Numbered from the stretch's first letter, positions 18,801 to 28,594 are shown. The stretch is 54,963 nucleotides of DNA from an uncultured Algimonas sp. (GCA_937923575.1 CALDUL010000021.1:1-54963); one strand, 5' to 3'. Notes: a model not told the origin generated them from the sequence alone. A program made the numbers and translations.

Positions 18801-20023
18801 AGACTTCACCTTTCGCGCCCGCGCGTTTTCCGACCCTGCCACCTCTCGCCGGCTTCACCATGGCCACCGCCGAAGCCGGGATCAAATATTCTGCGCGCGC
18901 CGATGTCTGGGTGCTGGTCGGACAACCCGGCACGCACGTCGCCGGCGTGTTTACCCAGAACCTCTGTCCGGGCGCACCCGTGGACTGGTCGCGCCGCGCG
19001 CTGGAGGTGGAAACAGACGGGCCGCGCATCGTGGTCGTGAACTCCGGCAATGCCAATGTGTTTAACGGGCAGAAGAGCCGCGACACTGTTCTGCAGACGG
19101 CGGAAGGCGCGGCGCGGGTCTTTGGCGGGGATGCGGAGGCTGTGCAGCTGGCCAGCACGGGCGTCATCGGCGAGGCTCTGGACGCCTCCAAGATCACCGA
19201 TGTCTTTCCGACTATGGCGTTGCAGGCGGATGGCTGGGAAGCGGCCGCGCGCGCGATCATGACGACGGACACCCATCCCAAGGGCGCCACCGCCACAGCC
19301 GATATTCGCGGCCATACGGTCAGGATCAACGGCATCGCCAAGGGCTCGGGCATGATCGCGCCCGACATGGCGACTATGCTGTCCTATGTCGCGACAGACG
19401 CGGCATTGCCTCAGCATGTATTGCAGGACCTGCTGCGCGAGGCCGTGCGCACGACCTTCAACGCCATCACGGTGGACAGCGACACCTCGACGTCCGACAC
19501 GCTGCTGCTGCTCGCCAGTGGGGCGGCAGGGCACCCTCCCATTGACAGCGCGGGCGATCCGGCGCTGTTAGATTTCCGCCACGCGCTGGAGCGCGTGATG
19601 TTCAGCCTGTCCCAGCAAGTGGTTAAGGACGGCGAGGGCATTTCAAAATTTGTGAAGATCAATGTGACGGGCGCGGTGTCGGACCACTCCGCCCGAGCGA
19701 TCGGCATGAGCGTCGCCAATTCGCCGCTGGTCAAGACGGCCATTGCGGGCGAGGACGCGAATTGGGGCCGCATTATCATGGCCGTCGGCAAGGCGGGCGA
19801 ACCGGCGGATAGAGATACTCTGACGGTCAGGCTCGGCGAACACGTGCTGGCGCTCAAGGGACAACCCAACCCGGACTACACGGAAGCCGATGGTGCCGCG
19901 CACATGCAGGGTGACCGGATCGAGATCGGTATCGACCTTGGCTTGGGTGACGGCGCGTTCACCGTTTACACCTGCGATCTGACCCACGCCTATATCGATA
20001 TCAACGCCGACTACCGATCATGA
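18797..20023 (+). CDS. argJ: Bifunctional ornithine acetyltransferase / N-acetylglutamate synthase
   Basis: ArgJ recycles acetyl groups in arginine synthesis by transferring them from N-acetylornithine to glutamate; many members also use acetyl-CoA. The 408-residue precursor has the autocleavage site KGSGMIAPDMATML, with T193 becoming the N-terminal nucleophile of the beta chain. The NSGNANVFNG segment and the end YIDINADYRS are typical. It begins four bases inside the end of the parvulin gene and ends overlapping mutT, so all three are coupled. Confidence 0.95.
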   Translation: MKTSPFAPARFPTLPPLAGFTMATAEAGIKYSARADVWVLVGQPGTHVAGVFTQNLCPGAPVDWSRRALEVETDGPRIVVVNSGNANVFNGQKSRDTVLQTAEGAARVFGGDAEAVQLASTGVIGEALDASKITDVFPTMALQADGWEAAARAIMTTDTHPKGATATADIRGHTVRINGIAKGSGMIAPDMATMLSYVATDAALPQHVLQDLLREAVRTTFNAITVDSDTSTSDTLLLLASGAAGHPPIDSAGDPALLDFRHALERVMFSLSQQVVKDGEGISKFVKINVTGAVSDHSARAIGMSVANSPLVKTAIAGEDANWGRIIMAVGKAGEPADRDTLTVRLGEHVLALKGQPNPDYTEADGAAHMQGDRIEIGIDLGLGDGAFTVYTCDLTHAYIDINADYRS

Positions 20024-20445
20024 CCAAAGTCATCTGGGTCGCGGCCTGCGCGTTGATCGACGCTGACGGCCGTGTGCTCGTGGCGCAACGCCCCGACGGC
20101 AAGGACCAAGCGGGGCTGTGGGAATTTCCAGGCGGAAAGATCGAAGCCGGGGAGCGGCCCGAAGCGACCATCGTGCGCGAGTTCTGGGAGGAGTTATCGG
20201 TGGAGCCATGCCTGGACTGCTTGGAGCCGCTGGGATTTGCCTCCCACGCCTATCCCGATTTTCACCTGATCATGCCGATGTTCGTCTGTCGTCAATGGGA
20301 CGGCTTTGTGAAACCGAACGAGGGTCAGGCCGTGCGCTGGCTATTTGCGGACCAGATCGTGAAACTTGACCTCGTCGCAGCCGATATTCCGCTGGCGCAG
20401 CAACTCGCCGCGCGCCTCCCGAGAGGGCGGCGGTTTCTGGCATAG
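20020..20445 (+). CDS. mutT: 8-oxo-dGTP diphosphatase, MutT-type Nudix hydrolase
   Basis: MutT removes oxidised guanine nucleotides from the pool. The Nudix box is GGKIEAGERPEATIVREFWEE, with the glutamates for Mg2+. The preceding RPDGKDQAGLWEFPGG and the C-terminal HLIMPMFVCRQW are MutT-like. The ATG overlaps the argJ stop as ATGA. The stop codon abuts the stop of the convergent GlsB gene with no spacer, leaving no room for a normal terminator. Confidence 0.92.
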   Translation: MTKVIWVAACALIDADGRVLVAQRPDGKDQAGLWEFPGGKIEAGERPEATIVREFWEELSVEPCLDCLEPLGFASHAYPDFHLIMPMFVCRQWDGFVKPNEGQAVRWLFADQIVKLDLVAADIPLAQQLAARLPRGRRFLA

Positions 20446-20697
20446 TTATTTTCGCCCGAAGACTTTGGACGCAATGACGGACACGATCACCGCGCCGATG
20501 ACGGTCCCGATGAAACCCGCCGCGTCCCCCGCCGAATAAAGGCCCAGCATCTGGCCGAGCCAGGTGAACAGCATGCCGCCCAGGATACCGGCAACGATGG
20601 TCATGATGATGCCCTTCGGCTCGTTCTTCTCCGGCAGGAACAGCTTTGCAACCAGACCGGCCAGACCGCCGACGACGACTGTCGAAATAATACCCAT
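20446..20697 (-). CDS. GlsB/YeaQ/YmgE family small membrane protein
   Basis: The 83-residue product has three hydrophobic helices and the family glycine pattern (GIISTVVVGGLAGLVA, then GIIMTIVAGILGGML and GFIGTVIGAVIV). Members are often called transglycosylase-associated proteins and are stress-induced in many bacteria, but the molecular function is not firmly known. GAAGGAG lies just upstream of the ATG at 20697. It follows the phosphoesterase gene on the same strand after 53 bases. Confidence 0.87.
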   Translation of the reverse strand: MGIISTVVVGGLAGLVAKLFLPEKNEPKGIIMTIVAGILGGMLFTWLGQMLGLYSAGDAAGFIGTVIGAVIVSVIASKVFGRK

Positions 20698-20750
20698 GAT
20701 GGACTCCTTCATTCGCCAAACGAAACAGGACGCCAAAGGTTGCCAAATTG

Positions 20751-21428
20751 TTACCCTGCGATCGGAACCACACGCCCTTCGCTGACCGCGAAATAGGCGC
20801 GCTCTCCGGGGAGCTCGCCCGCAATGGCGGGGTGGAGCACGTCGAGGCCGCCGGTGAAGGTGCCGAAGCTGGGCAGGATAATGCGGGTGCGCGACACCGC
20901 ATAGCAGGGCTGGGAGACCTTGCTCCTGCGCGTGTGGATGCGCACCTTGGGATGAAGGTGTCCGCAGACATTGACGCCGCGATCCGAAAAGGCCGGCGTC
21001 GGCAAGTGGGTCAGCAGGAAGTCGCCGCATTCCAGATGATCTTCCTGATCGCCGTGGAGCCCATCGGGAATGTCCGGGTCGTGATTGCCGAGGATCCAAG
21101 TGAAGCGCGGCACGCTCGCCACGACCGCATTGGTATCCTCGAAATTGCGCGCGCTGATGCGGTCTCCGGCATGGATATCGTGGAAGCTGTCGCCGAGAGC
21201 GGCAACATGTTTGGGCCGATAATGCGCGATCAAATCGACCAGCCGCTCCAGCGTGTCGGCCGTGTCGTAAGCGGGCAGCGGCGCACCGCCGATGGCTTGG
21301 AGGTAGGAGCCTTTTTCAAAATGGAGGTCCGCGACCAGCAGCGTTTCGCAACCCGGCAGGAAGGCCGCCTTGCGGTGGTCGAACACGATGGGTCCGGCCT
21401 GTGACTTGAACTCAACCTGTCCGGACAT
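20751..21428 (-). CDS. pdeM: Ligase-associated DNA damage response phosphoesterase PdeM
   Basis: This 225-residue calcineurin-like metallophosphoesterase matches PdeM. It shows the metal motifs ADLHFEKG, GDSFHD, LGNHD and CGHLHP. It is one of four genes of the ligase-associated DNA repair set found together here. I chose the ATG at 21428, which overlaps the helicase stop by 17 bases, indicating translational coupling. It probably trims damaged DNA ends or hydrolyses cyclic phosphodiesters; the natural substrate is not clear. Confidence 0.9.
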   Translation of the reverse strand: MSGQVEFKSQAGPIVFDHRKAAFLPGCETLLVADLHFEKGSYLQAIGGAPLPAYDTADTLERLVDLIAHYRPKHVAALGDSFHDIHAGDRISARNFEDTNAVVASVPRFTWILGNHDPDIPDGLHGDQEDHLECGDFLLTHLPTPAFSDRGVNVCGHLHPKVRIHTRRSKVSQPCYAVSRTRIILPSFGTFTGGLDVLHPAIAGELPGERAYFAVSEGRVVPIAG

Positions 21429-23955
21429 GGGAATGCTCTGGCGATGGCCCCGACGCGCTTGGGGAGCGGCCATCGCTCTCTTCGCGTATCTCCCGCCTGT
21501 CCACATAATCCGCGATCCTATCCAGCAAGCCCTGCCCCATGCCGCCGAGTGCGGCTTCGGCGACGAGCCTGTCCTGCGCATCGCCGCGAATCTGCTCGCG
21601 TCCGATCTGCATCATGGGCGGGATAGACAGCGGACTGGCGTGCGGCAAAGTCCGCAGCACAGTGCGGCCTGCAATTTCTGCCAAGAACTCGCGCAGCCGG
21701 TCGATGTCCAGCAGCTCGGACTCAGCTTCGGTCCGGGCGATGCGCAGCAATATGTGGTCCGGCTCATATTTCAGCAGCACGTCGTAGATCAGATCGGTCG
21801 AGAAGGTGACCTGCTTCATCGTCCGTTGCTGGCCGGGCGTGCGCTGCTCCGTCAGGCCCGCGATGGTCGCGATCTTGCGAAAGCTCCGCTTGATCATGGG
21901 CGAATTGACGATCCAGTCATCCAGGTCATCATCCAGCAGCGCGCCGTCGAGCACGCCGTCGAGACTGTTGACCGGTTCCAGCGATGTGATCGTCAGCGCG
22001 TAGTCGGTGATGGTGAAATTGATCGGCGCGAGGCCCAGCCGCTCCATGCGCTTGGTCAGTAGAAAGCCGAGCGCATTGTTGACCTTGCGACCCTCGAATG
22101 TGTGCACGACCAACACATGATCGTTGCGGTCGAAAAAGCTCTCTACCAGCAGTCCGTTGTCAGAGGGCAGCTCACTGAACAGGCTCTGCAGCGTCAGCCA
22201 TTGCTGCACTTGCTCCGGCAATCGGTGCCAGAGCGAGACATTGCCGACGACCTCGCGCACGCCGTCGCCCAGATAGGTCGAGAGCGGCATCATGCCCCCT
22301 GCGTATTGCGGGACCTTGGGCCGCGCGCGCTTGGCTGGAACCGCCTCGACCGCCATGTCCCGAATGCCTTGATAGCGCAGGGTCTCGCCCGCAAACGCAA
22401 AGGTGTCGCCGGGGTTGAGGTTGATCACAAACCGCTCCTCGATCTCGCCCACAATCCGCCCGCGCTTGGATTTGGAGCTTGGCAGGCGTCGGACCTTCAG
22501 CTTGGCATATTCGACGATGGTGCCGATGTTCATGCGGTGGCGGCGGGCGGCATATTTGTCGGTGATGGTGAACCCGCGCGATGTGCTCTTCAGCCGTCGG
22601 AACCGCTCGTAATTCTTCAGCGCGTAGCCGCCGTCCACGGCAAAGGACAGGATGGCGTCGAAGTCCGCCTTGGTCACGTCGCGGTAGGGCCAGGCGGAGC
22701 GGATCTCGGCTAGCGCCTCTCGCCGCTTGATCTTGCCCGCGCAGCCCCGGTTGACGAGATATTGCACGACGACGTCCATCGACCCGGCCGTATATTCCGC
22801 GCCGTCCCGCTGCCCGTCCTCAATCGCGCGAATGGAGACGTCGCACTCGACGACCTCCAGCGGATTGGTCGGGACCAGCACGGCACGCGACGCTTCGTCG
22901 ATGCGATGGTTGCTCCGCCCGATGCGCTGCAACAGACGCGACACGCCCTTGGGCGCACCGACCTGGATGATGACGTCCACATCGCCCCAGTCGATACCCA
23001 TTTCCAGCGCGCTTGTGCTGATGACTGCGCGCATCTTCCCGGCTGCGACCAGCGACTCGGTCTTGCTCCGCCTCTCGCGCGACAGGCTGCCGTGGTAAAT
23101 GCCTATGGCGAGATTGTCCTCATTGATGGACCAGAGCTGCTGGAACAGGATTTCGGCCTGGGCGCGAGTGTTGACGAAGACGATGGCGGAATTGGCCCCC
23201 TTGATCTCGCGGTAGATGTCGGAGAGCGCAAAACGTGCCGAGTGGCCGCCGAGAGGGAACTTGCCCTCGGGCTCGATAATGGTGACGACCGGCGGCACAT
23301 CCCCCGCAACCTCGATCAGCTCCGCCGGGCTGCCCGTCGGGCCGAGCCATGCGGCGGCCTTCTCCGGCTCCGCCACCGTGGCGGAGAGCCCGAAGCGCAC
23401 ATGATCCGGAGCGAGTGTCTTGAGCCGCGCCAGAGCCAGCGCCGTGAAGTCGCCGCGCTTGCCTGTCGTGAAGCTGTGCATCTCGTCGATGACCACGCAT
23501 TTGAGGCTCGCGAAATACTCCGCCGCGTCGTCATAGGACAGCAGCAGCATCAGGCTCTCCGGCGTGGTCAGCAGCATGTCCGGCGGTGTCTTGCGCTGCT
23601 TGCTACGCTGGTAGCTTTTCGTGTCGCCCGTGCGCACACCGATCGTCACGGGCAGGGACATGTCGCCCACCGGCTTCATCAGATTGCGCTCGATATCGTT
23701 GGTGAGCGCGCGCAGCGGCGAGATGTAGAGCGTGTGCAAGGCGGGCTTTGCATCCGCTGGCTTGTCGGCCAGATCGCACAGGCTCGCGAGAAACCCCGCC
23801 AGTGTCTTGCCCCCGCCGGTCGGCGCGATCAGCAGCGTATCGCGGCCCTTGCGGAACTGCTCGACCATGCGCTGCTGATAGGGCCGGATGGTCCAATCGC
23901 GTTCCCAAAACCAGTCCTGGATGCTGGCGGGGATGATCTGTGCGTCGACGCTCAC
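21412..23955 (-). CDS. Ligase-associated DEXH-box DNA helicase, Lhr family
   Basis: This is an SF2 helicase of the ligase-associated (TIGR04121-type) Lhr group. It has APTGGGKT (Walker A), DEMH (motif II), LSATVAEPE (motif III region), STSALEMGIDWGDVD and QRIGRSNHR (motifs V and VI), then the Lhr winged-helix and C-terminal domains. I propose the GTG at 23955 as start (847 residues), leaving about 100 bases to the divergent exonuclease start. A longer reading from ATG 24060 adds 35 low-quality residues and would overlap the exonuclease start. It overlaps pdeM at its 3' end. Confidence 0.92.
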   Translation of the reverse strand: MSVDAQIIPASIQDWFWERDWTIRPYQQRMVEQFRKGRDTLLIAPTGGGKTLAGFLASLCDLADKPADAKPALHTLYISPLRALTNDIERNLMKPVGDMSLPVTIGVRTGDTKSYQRSKQRKTPPDMLLTTPESLMLLLSYDDAAEYFASLKCVVIDEMHSFTTGKRGDFTALALARLKTLAPDHVRFGLSATVAEPEKAAAWLGPTGSPAELIEVAGDVPPVVTIIEPEGKFPLGGHSARFALSDIYREIKGANSAIVFVNTRAQAEILFQQLWSINEDNLAIGIYHGSLSRERRSKTESLVAAGKMRAVISTSALEMGIDWGDVDVIIQVGAPKGVSRLLQRIGRSNHRIDEASRAVLVPTNPLEVVECDVSIRAIEDGQRDGAEYTAGSMDVVVQYLVNRGCAGKIKRREALAEIRSAWPYRDVTKADFDAILSFAVDGGYALKNYERFRRLKSTSRGFTITDKYAARRHRMNIGTIVEYAKLKVRRLPSSKSKRGRIVGEIEERFVINLNPGDTFAFAGETLRYQGIRDMAVEAVPAKRARPKVPQYAGGMMPLSTYLGDGVREVVGNVSLWHRLPEQVQQWLTLQSLFSELPSDNGLLVESFFDRNDHVLVVHTFEGRKVNNALGFLLTKRMERLGLAPINFTITDYALTITSLEPVNSLDGVLDGALLDDDLDDWIVNSPMIKRSFRKIATIAGLTEQRTPGQQRTMKQVTFSTDLIYDVLLKYEPDHILLRIARTEAESELLDIDRLREFLAEIAGRTVLRTLPHASPLSIPPMMQIGREQIRGDAQDRLVAEAALGGMGQGLLDRIADYVDRREIREESDGRSPSASGPSPEHSHVRTG

Positions 23956-24058
23956 GGAAGTAGATACGCGCGGGCGAAGGATTGGTCGCGGATGAGAGGG
24001 CGTGAACAAGACGGAGCGCTCCACCGCAACGCTTCGCCCGTTCGCCCGTAAGCTAGTC

Positions 24059-25084
24059 ATGGAGCCGAACCCCGAAGACTGGATGGCCGTGCGTGATGGG
24101 CAGTTCTACTGCGTGCCGGCGGATTGCTATGTCGATCCGATGACGCCGGTCGACCGCGCCGTCATTACCCACGGTCATGCCGATCACGCGCGCAAGGGTC
24201 ACGGCCGGGTCTGGGCCACGCCCGAGACCGTCGATATCATGCGCACGCGCTATTATATTTCGGACGACACGGAGGCGACGAAGCTCCGCTATCACGAGCG
24301 TCACGATCTCGGCGGCGGGGTGACGCTCTGGTTCGCATCCGCAGGCCATATCCTCGGCTCAGCCCAGGCCGTGTTCGAATATCAGGGCCAGCGCATCGTT
24401 GCCGCAGGTGACTTCAAGCGTCACGCGGACCCGACCTGCGAACCCTTCGAAGTCGTGCCCTGCGACGTGTTCATCACCGAAGCCACTTTCGCGCTGCCCG
24501 TCTTTCAGCATCCCCCGCTCGAAGCCGAAGTCGAAAAGCTGCTGCGCACCATGACGACGTTGCCCGATGCCACGATCATTCTCGGCGTCTATGCTCTGGG
24601 AAAGTGTCAGCGCGTGATGAAGACGCTGCGGCTCGCGGGCTATGACAAGCCGTTCTACATGCACGGCGCGCTGCGCAGGCTGACGGAGCTTTACGAGTCC
24701 TATGGCCAGGACTTCGGCGAATGGCGCATGGTCTCCGACTATGATCGCAAGGACAAGGACCGTTACCGCGGCCACATCGTTCTCTGCCCGCCCGCACAAG
24801 TGAATGACCGCTGGTCGCGCCGCTTCGCCGATCCAATCCCGGCGGCGGCCTCAGGCTGGATGCAGATCAGGGCACGTGCCCGGCAGAAGCGCGTCGAGCT
24901 CGGCATGGTGTGTTCGGACCACGCCGACTGGAACGACCTCATCCGCACCTGCAGGGAGACCGAGGCCGGCATGGTATGGATCACCCATGGCCGCGTGGAG
25001 GCGCTGGAATATGCGCTGGAACGCGAGGGGATACCGGCGAAAGGGCTGCATTTGATTGGGATGGAAGAGGAGGCTGGAGAATGA
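24059..25084 (+). CDS. Ligase-associated DNA damage response exonuclease
   Basis: This is a metallo-beta-lactamase-fold nuclease of the TIGR04122 type, related to SNM1 and CPSF nucleases. The metal motif HGHADHARKG lies at residues 38-47. SAGHILGSAQ and the late SDHADW follow, giving the beta-CASP pattern. The ATG at 24059 was chosen over a GTG at 24002. The stop overlaps the ligase ATG by four bases, so exonuclease and ligase are co-translated. Together with the helicase and PdeM it forms a probable end-processing and sealing system. Confidence 0.9.
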   Translation: MEPNPEDWMAVRDGQFYCVPADCYVDPMTPVDRAVITHGHADHARKGHGRVWATPETVDIMRTRYYISDDTEATKLRYHERHDLGGGVTLWFASAGHILGSAQAVFEYQGQRIVAAGDFKRHADPTCEPFEVVPCDVFITEATFALPVFQHPPLEAEVEKLLRTMTTLPDATIILGVYALGKCQRVMKTLRLAGYDKPFYMHGALRRLTELYESYGQDFGEWRMVSDYDRKDKDRYRGHIVLCPPAQVNDRWSRRFADPIPAAASGWMQIRARARQKRVELGMVCSDHADWNDLIRTCRETEAGMVWITHGRVEALEYALEREGIPAKGLHLIGMEEEAGE

Positions 25085-26712
25085 GCTTCGCCGATTTCTC
25101 AGACCTGCTGGACGATCTCTACTTCACCAATTCCAATCTGTCGAAGCAGGCCATCTTCGCGGACTATCTCCGCCGCACGCCGGACCCGGACCGGGGCTGG
25201 GCGCTGGCGGCGATCGGGGGGACGCTGAGCTTCGATCTGTTCAAGCGCAACCTTGTGAAGTCGCTGATGGAGGAGCGGATGGACCCCTATCTGTTCCAGC
25301 TGTCGCGCCATTATGTCGGGGAGATGAGCGAGACCGTCGCGCTGGCCTGGCCGCAATCGCCGGAGCCCACGCGCCTCAACCGCCTGCCGGACCTCCACGA
25401 GGTCATCGAGGAGTTCAAGGCCAGAGATCAGGGGAGGGACCGCGCGGGCATTCGCGACTATCTCATCCGCCTGCTCGACAACATGTCCCCGCCGCAGCGC
25501 TGGGCGCTGCTCAAGCTCGGAACAAGAGGCCTTCGCATCGGCATGAGCGCGCGGACGGTCAAGAAGACGCTTGCAGAGATGGCAGGCGTGGATGTCGGCG
25601 TGATCGAGGAGTTGTGGCACGGGCTGAGCCCACCCTATGAGGCGCTTTTTGCCTGGATCGACGGCGCGGCAGATATGCCCGACATCTCCAACGTGCTGAC
25701 CTATTCACCCGTCATGCTTTCTCATCCCATCGACGAGGAGAAGGACCTGGACGGCCTCACCCCGGACACCCATGCGGCGGAGTGGAAATGGGACGGCATC
25801 CGCGTGCAGGTCGCGGGAATGAACGGTGAGGCGCGCATTTATTCACGGACCGGTGACGACATCTCGCATAGCTTCCCGGACCTCGCCGCGACCGTGAATT
25901 GGGACGCGGTGATCGACGGGGAATTGCTGGTTCGGCCCGCCAATGAATCCGGGGAGCGCGAAATAGGCTCGTTCAACGACCTGCAACAACGCCTCGGCAA
26001 GAAGAAGCCGTCCGCCAAGCTGATGCGCGAGAAGCCTGCCCACCTCATCGCCTATGACATTATCTCCGAGGACGGCGCGTCCTTCCGCGACTCGAGCCTG
26101 GACGAGCGGCGGGAGCGGCTGGAGGCCTTCATCGCCGCGCGAAACCCCGACTATTACTCACTGTCCGAGCGGCTCGACTGGTCAGACGTCGATGACTTGC
26201 GCGCGCTTCGCGAGGAGGCGGCCGCCAGCGAAGGCCTCAAGGAAGGGCTGATGATCAAGCGGCGCGACAGCGTCTACGTCGCGGGTCGTCCAAAACACGC
26301 CTGGTACAAGTGGAAGCGCGAACCGTTCCTGCTCGATGCCGTTCTGATGTATGCGCAAAGGGGCACTGGGAAGCGCTCCTCCTACTACTCCGACTACACA
26401 TTCGGCCTGTGGGGAGAAAAGGACGGCGAGGAGCTCCTGTTGCCCATCGGCAAAGCCTATTTCGGTTTCACCGACGAGGAGCTGGCCCAGCTCGACAAAT
26501 GGATCCGAAACCACAAGGTCGCGCGTTACGGGCCGGTGCAGGAAGTCGATAAGGAGCTGGTCTTCGAGGTCGCGTTCGACTCTGCCCACACCTCCCCGCG
26601 GCACAAGTCCGGCTATGCGCTGCGCTTCCCGCGTATATCCCGCATCCGCTGGGATAAGCCCGCCCATGAGGCCGACCGGATTCCGGCCTTGGAGGCGCTC
26701 GTTGGGAAATAA
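25081..26712 (+). CDS. ATP-dependent DNA ligase (ligase-associated repair cluster)
   Basis: This 543-residue ATP-dependent DNA ligase belongs to the TIGR04120 type. An N-terminal helical DNA-binding domain contains RWALLKLGTRGLRIGMS. The adenylation domain has nucleophile K236 in EWKWDGIR, then DGELLVR, AYDIISEDG and GLMIKRRDSVYVAGR. An OB-fold domain follows. The ATG overlaps the exonuclease stop (ATGA). It is separate from the housekeeping NAD+-dependent LigA. A hairpin after the stop probably terminates the operon. Confidence 0.94.
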   Translation: MSFADFSDLLDDLYFTNSNLSKQAIFADYLRRTPDPDRGWALAAIGGTLSFDLFKRNLVKSLMEERMDPYLFQLSRHYVGEMSETVALAWPQSPEPTRLNRLPDLHEVIEEFKARDQGRDRAGIRDYLIRLLDNMSPPQRWALLKLGTRGLRIGMSARTVKKTLAEMAGVDVGVIEELWHGLSPPYEALFAWIDGAADMPDISNVLTYSPVMLSHPIDEEKDLDGLTPDTHAAEWKWDGIRVQVAGMNGEARIYSRTGDDISHSFPDLAATVNWDAVIDGELLVRPANESGEREIGSFNDLQQRLGKKKPSAKLMREKPAHLIAYDIISEDGASFRDSSLDERRERLEAFIAARNPDYYSLSERLDWSDVDDLRALREEAAASEGLKEGLMIKRRDSVYVAGRPKHAWYKWKREPFLLDAVLMYAQRGTGKRSSYYSDYTFGLWGEKDGEELLLPIGKAYFGFTDEELAQLDKWIRNHKVARYGPVQEVDKELVFEVAFDSAHTSPRHKSGYALRFPRISRIRWDKPAHEADRIPALEALVGK

Positions 26713-26726
26713 ATAAACTCCGCGTC

Positions 26727-26756
26727 AGCGCCGCCAAGACCGGGGTGCGGCGCTTT
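26727..26756 (+). terminator. Probable terminator after the ligase gene
   Basis: A perfect 8-bp inverted repeat, AGCGCCGC and GCGGCGCT around a 12-base loop, starts 14 bases after the ligase stop. The following tract is only TTGG, so it is a weaker or factor-assisted terminator. Confidence 0.55.
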
Positions 26757-26881
26757 GGCAGGGGCGCAGTCTTGGAACGAAAGCCCGGGTCTATCCATTG
26801 ATCAAGCGGGCGGAATGATCCGCTTTCACATTTCTACGGCGACGCTCACCCGGCGCCTTCACACTGATAAAGGACACACTC

Positions 26882-27391
26882 ATGGGCCATCAACTCAACA
26901 ACCTCAAAGACCTCTACATCCTGGAACTCAAGGACCTCTACAACGCCAACAAACAGGCCAACGCCACGACCGAGAAGCTGCACGGCGCGGCGACGAATAG
27001 CGAGCTGAAAGAGGCTCTGGAGCGTTCCATCGCGGGCACGAAGAAAGGCAATGAGCACATTCGCGCCATCGTCGAGAGCCACGACGAAAAGCCGACCGGC
27101 CACAAATGCAAAGGCATGGAAGGCCTGACGACCGAAGCCGAAGAACATGTGCTGAAAGGCGAATTCGGCGATAACGACGTCCGCGACGCCATGCTGATCA
27201 GCCAGTATCAGCGCATGGCCCACTATGCCATCACCGGCTACGGCACGGTCGAAGCCTTCGCCAAGCGCCTCGGTCTCGAAGACGACGCCGCAAAGCTGAA
27301 TAGCTGCAAGGAAGAGACCATCGAGGGCGACCTGAAGTTCTCCCAGATGGCCGAAGGCAGGAACGGCATCAATGCCGACGCCATGGCGTAA
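26882..27391 (+). CDS. DUF892 (YciE/YciF-like) ferritin-like protein
   Basis: The 169-residue product is a four-helix-bundle protein of the DUF892/YciE family. It has the conserved NLKDLYILELKDLYNANKQ start, GTKKGNEHIRAI, CKGMEGL and the repeating ISQYQRMAHYAITGYGT segment, whose Glu and His residues suit a di-iron centre. The family responds to osmotic or general stress in enterobacteria. AAAGGA precedes the ATG. It is monocistronic, between hairpins on each side. The function is inferred from the family only. Confidence 0.87.
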   Translation: MGHQLNNLKDLYILELKDLYNANKQANATTEKLHGAATNSELKEALERSIAGTKKGNEHIRAIVESHDEKPTGHKCKGMEGLTTEAEEHVLKGEFGDNDVRDAMLISQYQRMAHYAITGYGTVEAFAKRLGLEDDAAKLNSCKEETIEGDLKFSQMAEGRNGINADAMA

Positions 27392-27458
27392 GGCTCACGC
27401 CTCACCGAATAAAGATGTGACCGCGTCGTACCGTCCAGATATGCAGGTCACCCCGTCA

Positions 27459-27504
27459 ACCGCTCTCCCCCTCCACCTCCCTGGGGGTGGGCGGTTTTCG
27501 TTTT
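27459..27504 (+). terminator. Terminator after the DUF892 gene
   Basis: A CG-rich hairpin (ACCGC with GCGGT as base, CCCCCTCC with GGGGGTGG above) is followed by TTTTCGTTTT. It lies about 70 bases after the stop. Confidence 0.72.
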
Positions 27505-27561
27505 GGCGCATGCAATAATTGGCAGTGGCGTCACCGCGGTCATGCGCGCTAGATAGACGCC

Positions 27562-28479
27562 ATGCCAGACCGCAGAGATAGCGACATCACCGACGCAACC
27601 GACTCCGATCTGGGTCTCTCCACCGTCGCGCTCGCGGGCGCGGACATGGGCGACTTCCCGGGCCACCCGCTACGGCTCGACGATGCGGAAAACATGCTGA
27701 AGTCCAGCTTTCGCACCATGGCGCTGTTCGAGTTTTTCGCCGACCTCCAGCGCCCGGCCTCGATCGGGGAGATCGCGGAAAACCTCAACATGCCGCAGAG
27801 CTCCGCCTCTGCCCTGACCAAGAGCCTGCAGGACAGCGGCTATCTGGAACGCGATGTGGCGAGCCGGGCCTTCTACCCGACGCTGCGCGTGTCGTTCCTG
27901 GGTGACTGGCTGCTGAAAATGGCGGGGCTGCCGGAAGGCTTTGCCGACAATCTCGCGCGGCTGTCTGAGACGTTGGGCGAGACGGTCTTTCTCGCCATGC
28001 GTAACGGTATCTATTCGCAATATATCTACACCCATCACGGCGCGGGTCCGGTGCGAAAACATGTCGAGACGGGGTCTGTCCGCCCGCTGGTCTGTGCGGC
28101 CACAGGCTACGCCATGCTGATTGGGGACACGGACTCTGACATCGGAAAGCTGGTCCGCCGCACGATCCACGAAGTCGACAATCCCTTTTGGAAAGAGACC
28201 GCACACGCCGCCGTCGAAGGCGTGCAGTCAGCCCGTGCCAAGGGCTACGCCGTCGCCATCGGGCCGACACGGGCTTCGACCGGCGGCATTGCAGTCGCGC
28301 TCCCGTCGCGCGGGGTGAGGCGGAACCTCTGTGTCGGCGTCGGCGGCCCGGCGGAAGAGATCGCGGCGAAGGAAGCCGAAATCGCGCCCGTGCTGCGCGG
28401 TTTCGTGGCGGGTCTGCCGCGCAGTATTGAGGATGCAATCCTCGGAAGAGCCGCGCTCTCCCGCCTGGTGAGCCCATGA
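27562..28479 (+). CDS. IclR family transcriptional regulator
   Basis: The N-terminal winged helix (residues 45-105) has the IclR pattern with MALFEFFADLQRPASIGEIAENLNMPQ and the recognition helix SSASALTKSLQDSGYL. The C-terminal effector domain from about residue 125 contains VRPLVCAATGYAML, typical of the IclR ligand pocket. The 45-residue acidic N-terminal tail is unusual in length. A thiolase gene follows after 115 bases on the same strand and is a likely target, suggesting control of a beta-oxidation or ketoacid pathway. The ligand is unknown. Confidence 0.88.
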   Translation: MPDRRDSDITDATDSDLGLSTVALAGADMGDFPGHPLRLDDAENMLKSSFRTMALFEFFADLQRPASIGEIAENLNMPQSSASALTKSLQDSGYLERDVASRAFYPTLRVSFLGDWLLKMAGLPEGFADNLARLSETLGETVFLAMRNGIYSQYIYTHHGAGPVRKHVETGSVRPLVCAATGYAMLIGDTDSDIGKLVRRTIHEVDNPFWKETAHAAVEGVQSARAKGYAVAIGPTRASTGGIAVALPSRGVRRNLCVGVGGPAEEIAAKEAEIAPVLRGFVAGLPRSIEDAILGRAALSRLVSP

Positions 28480-28594
28480 CGCGCCACGCGAAGCGCTCTC
28501 CCAAATCACCCCTGCGATAAACACCGCCCGCCCATAGTCCTTCGTCGTCCTGTCGCTTAACCGCCCGGCCAACACCAATCACGAGGACCCTCCC

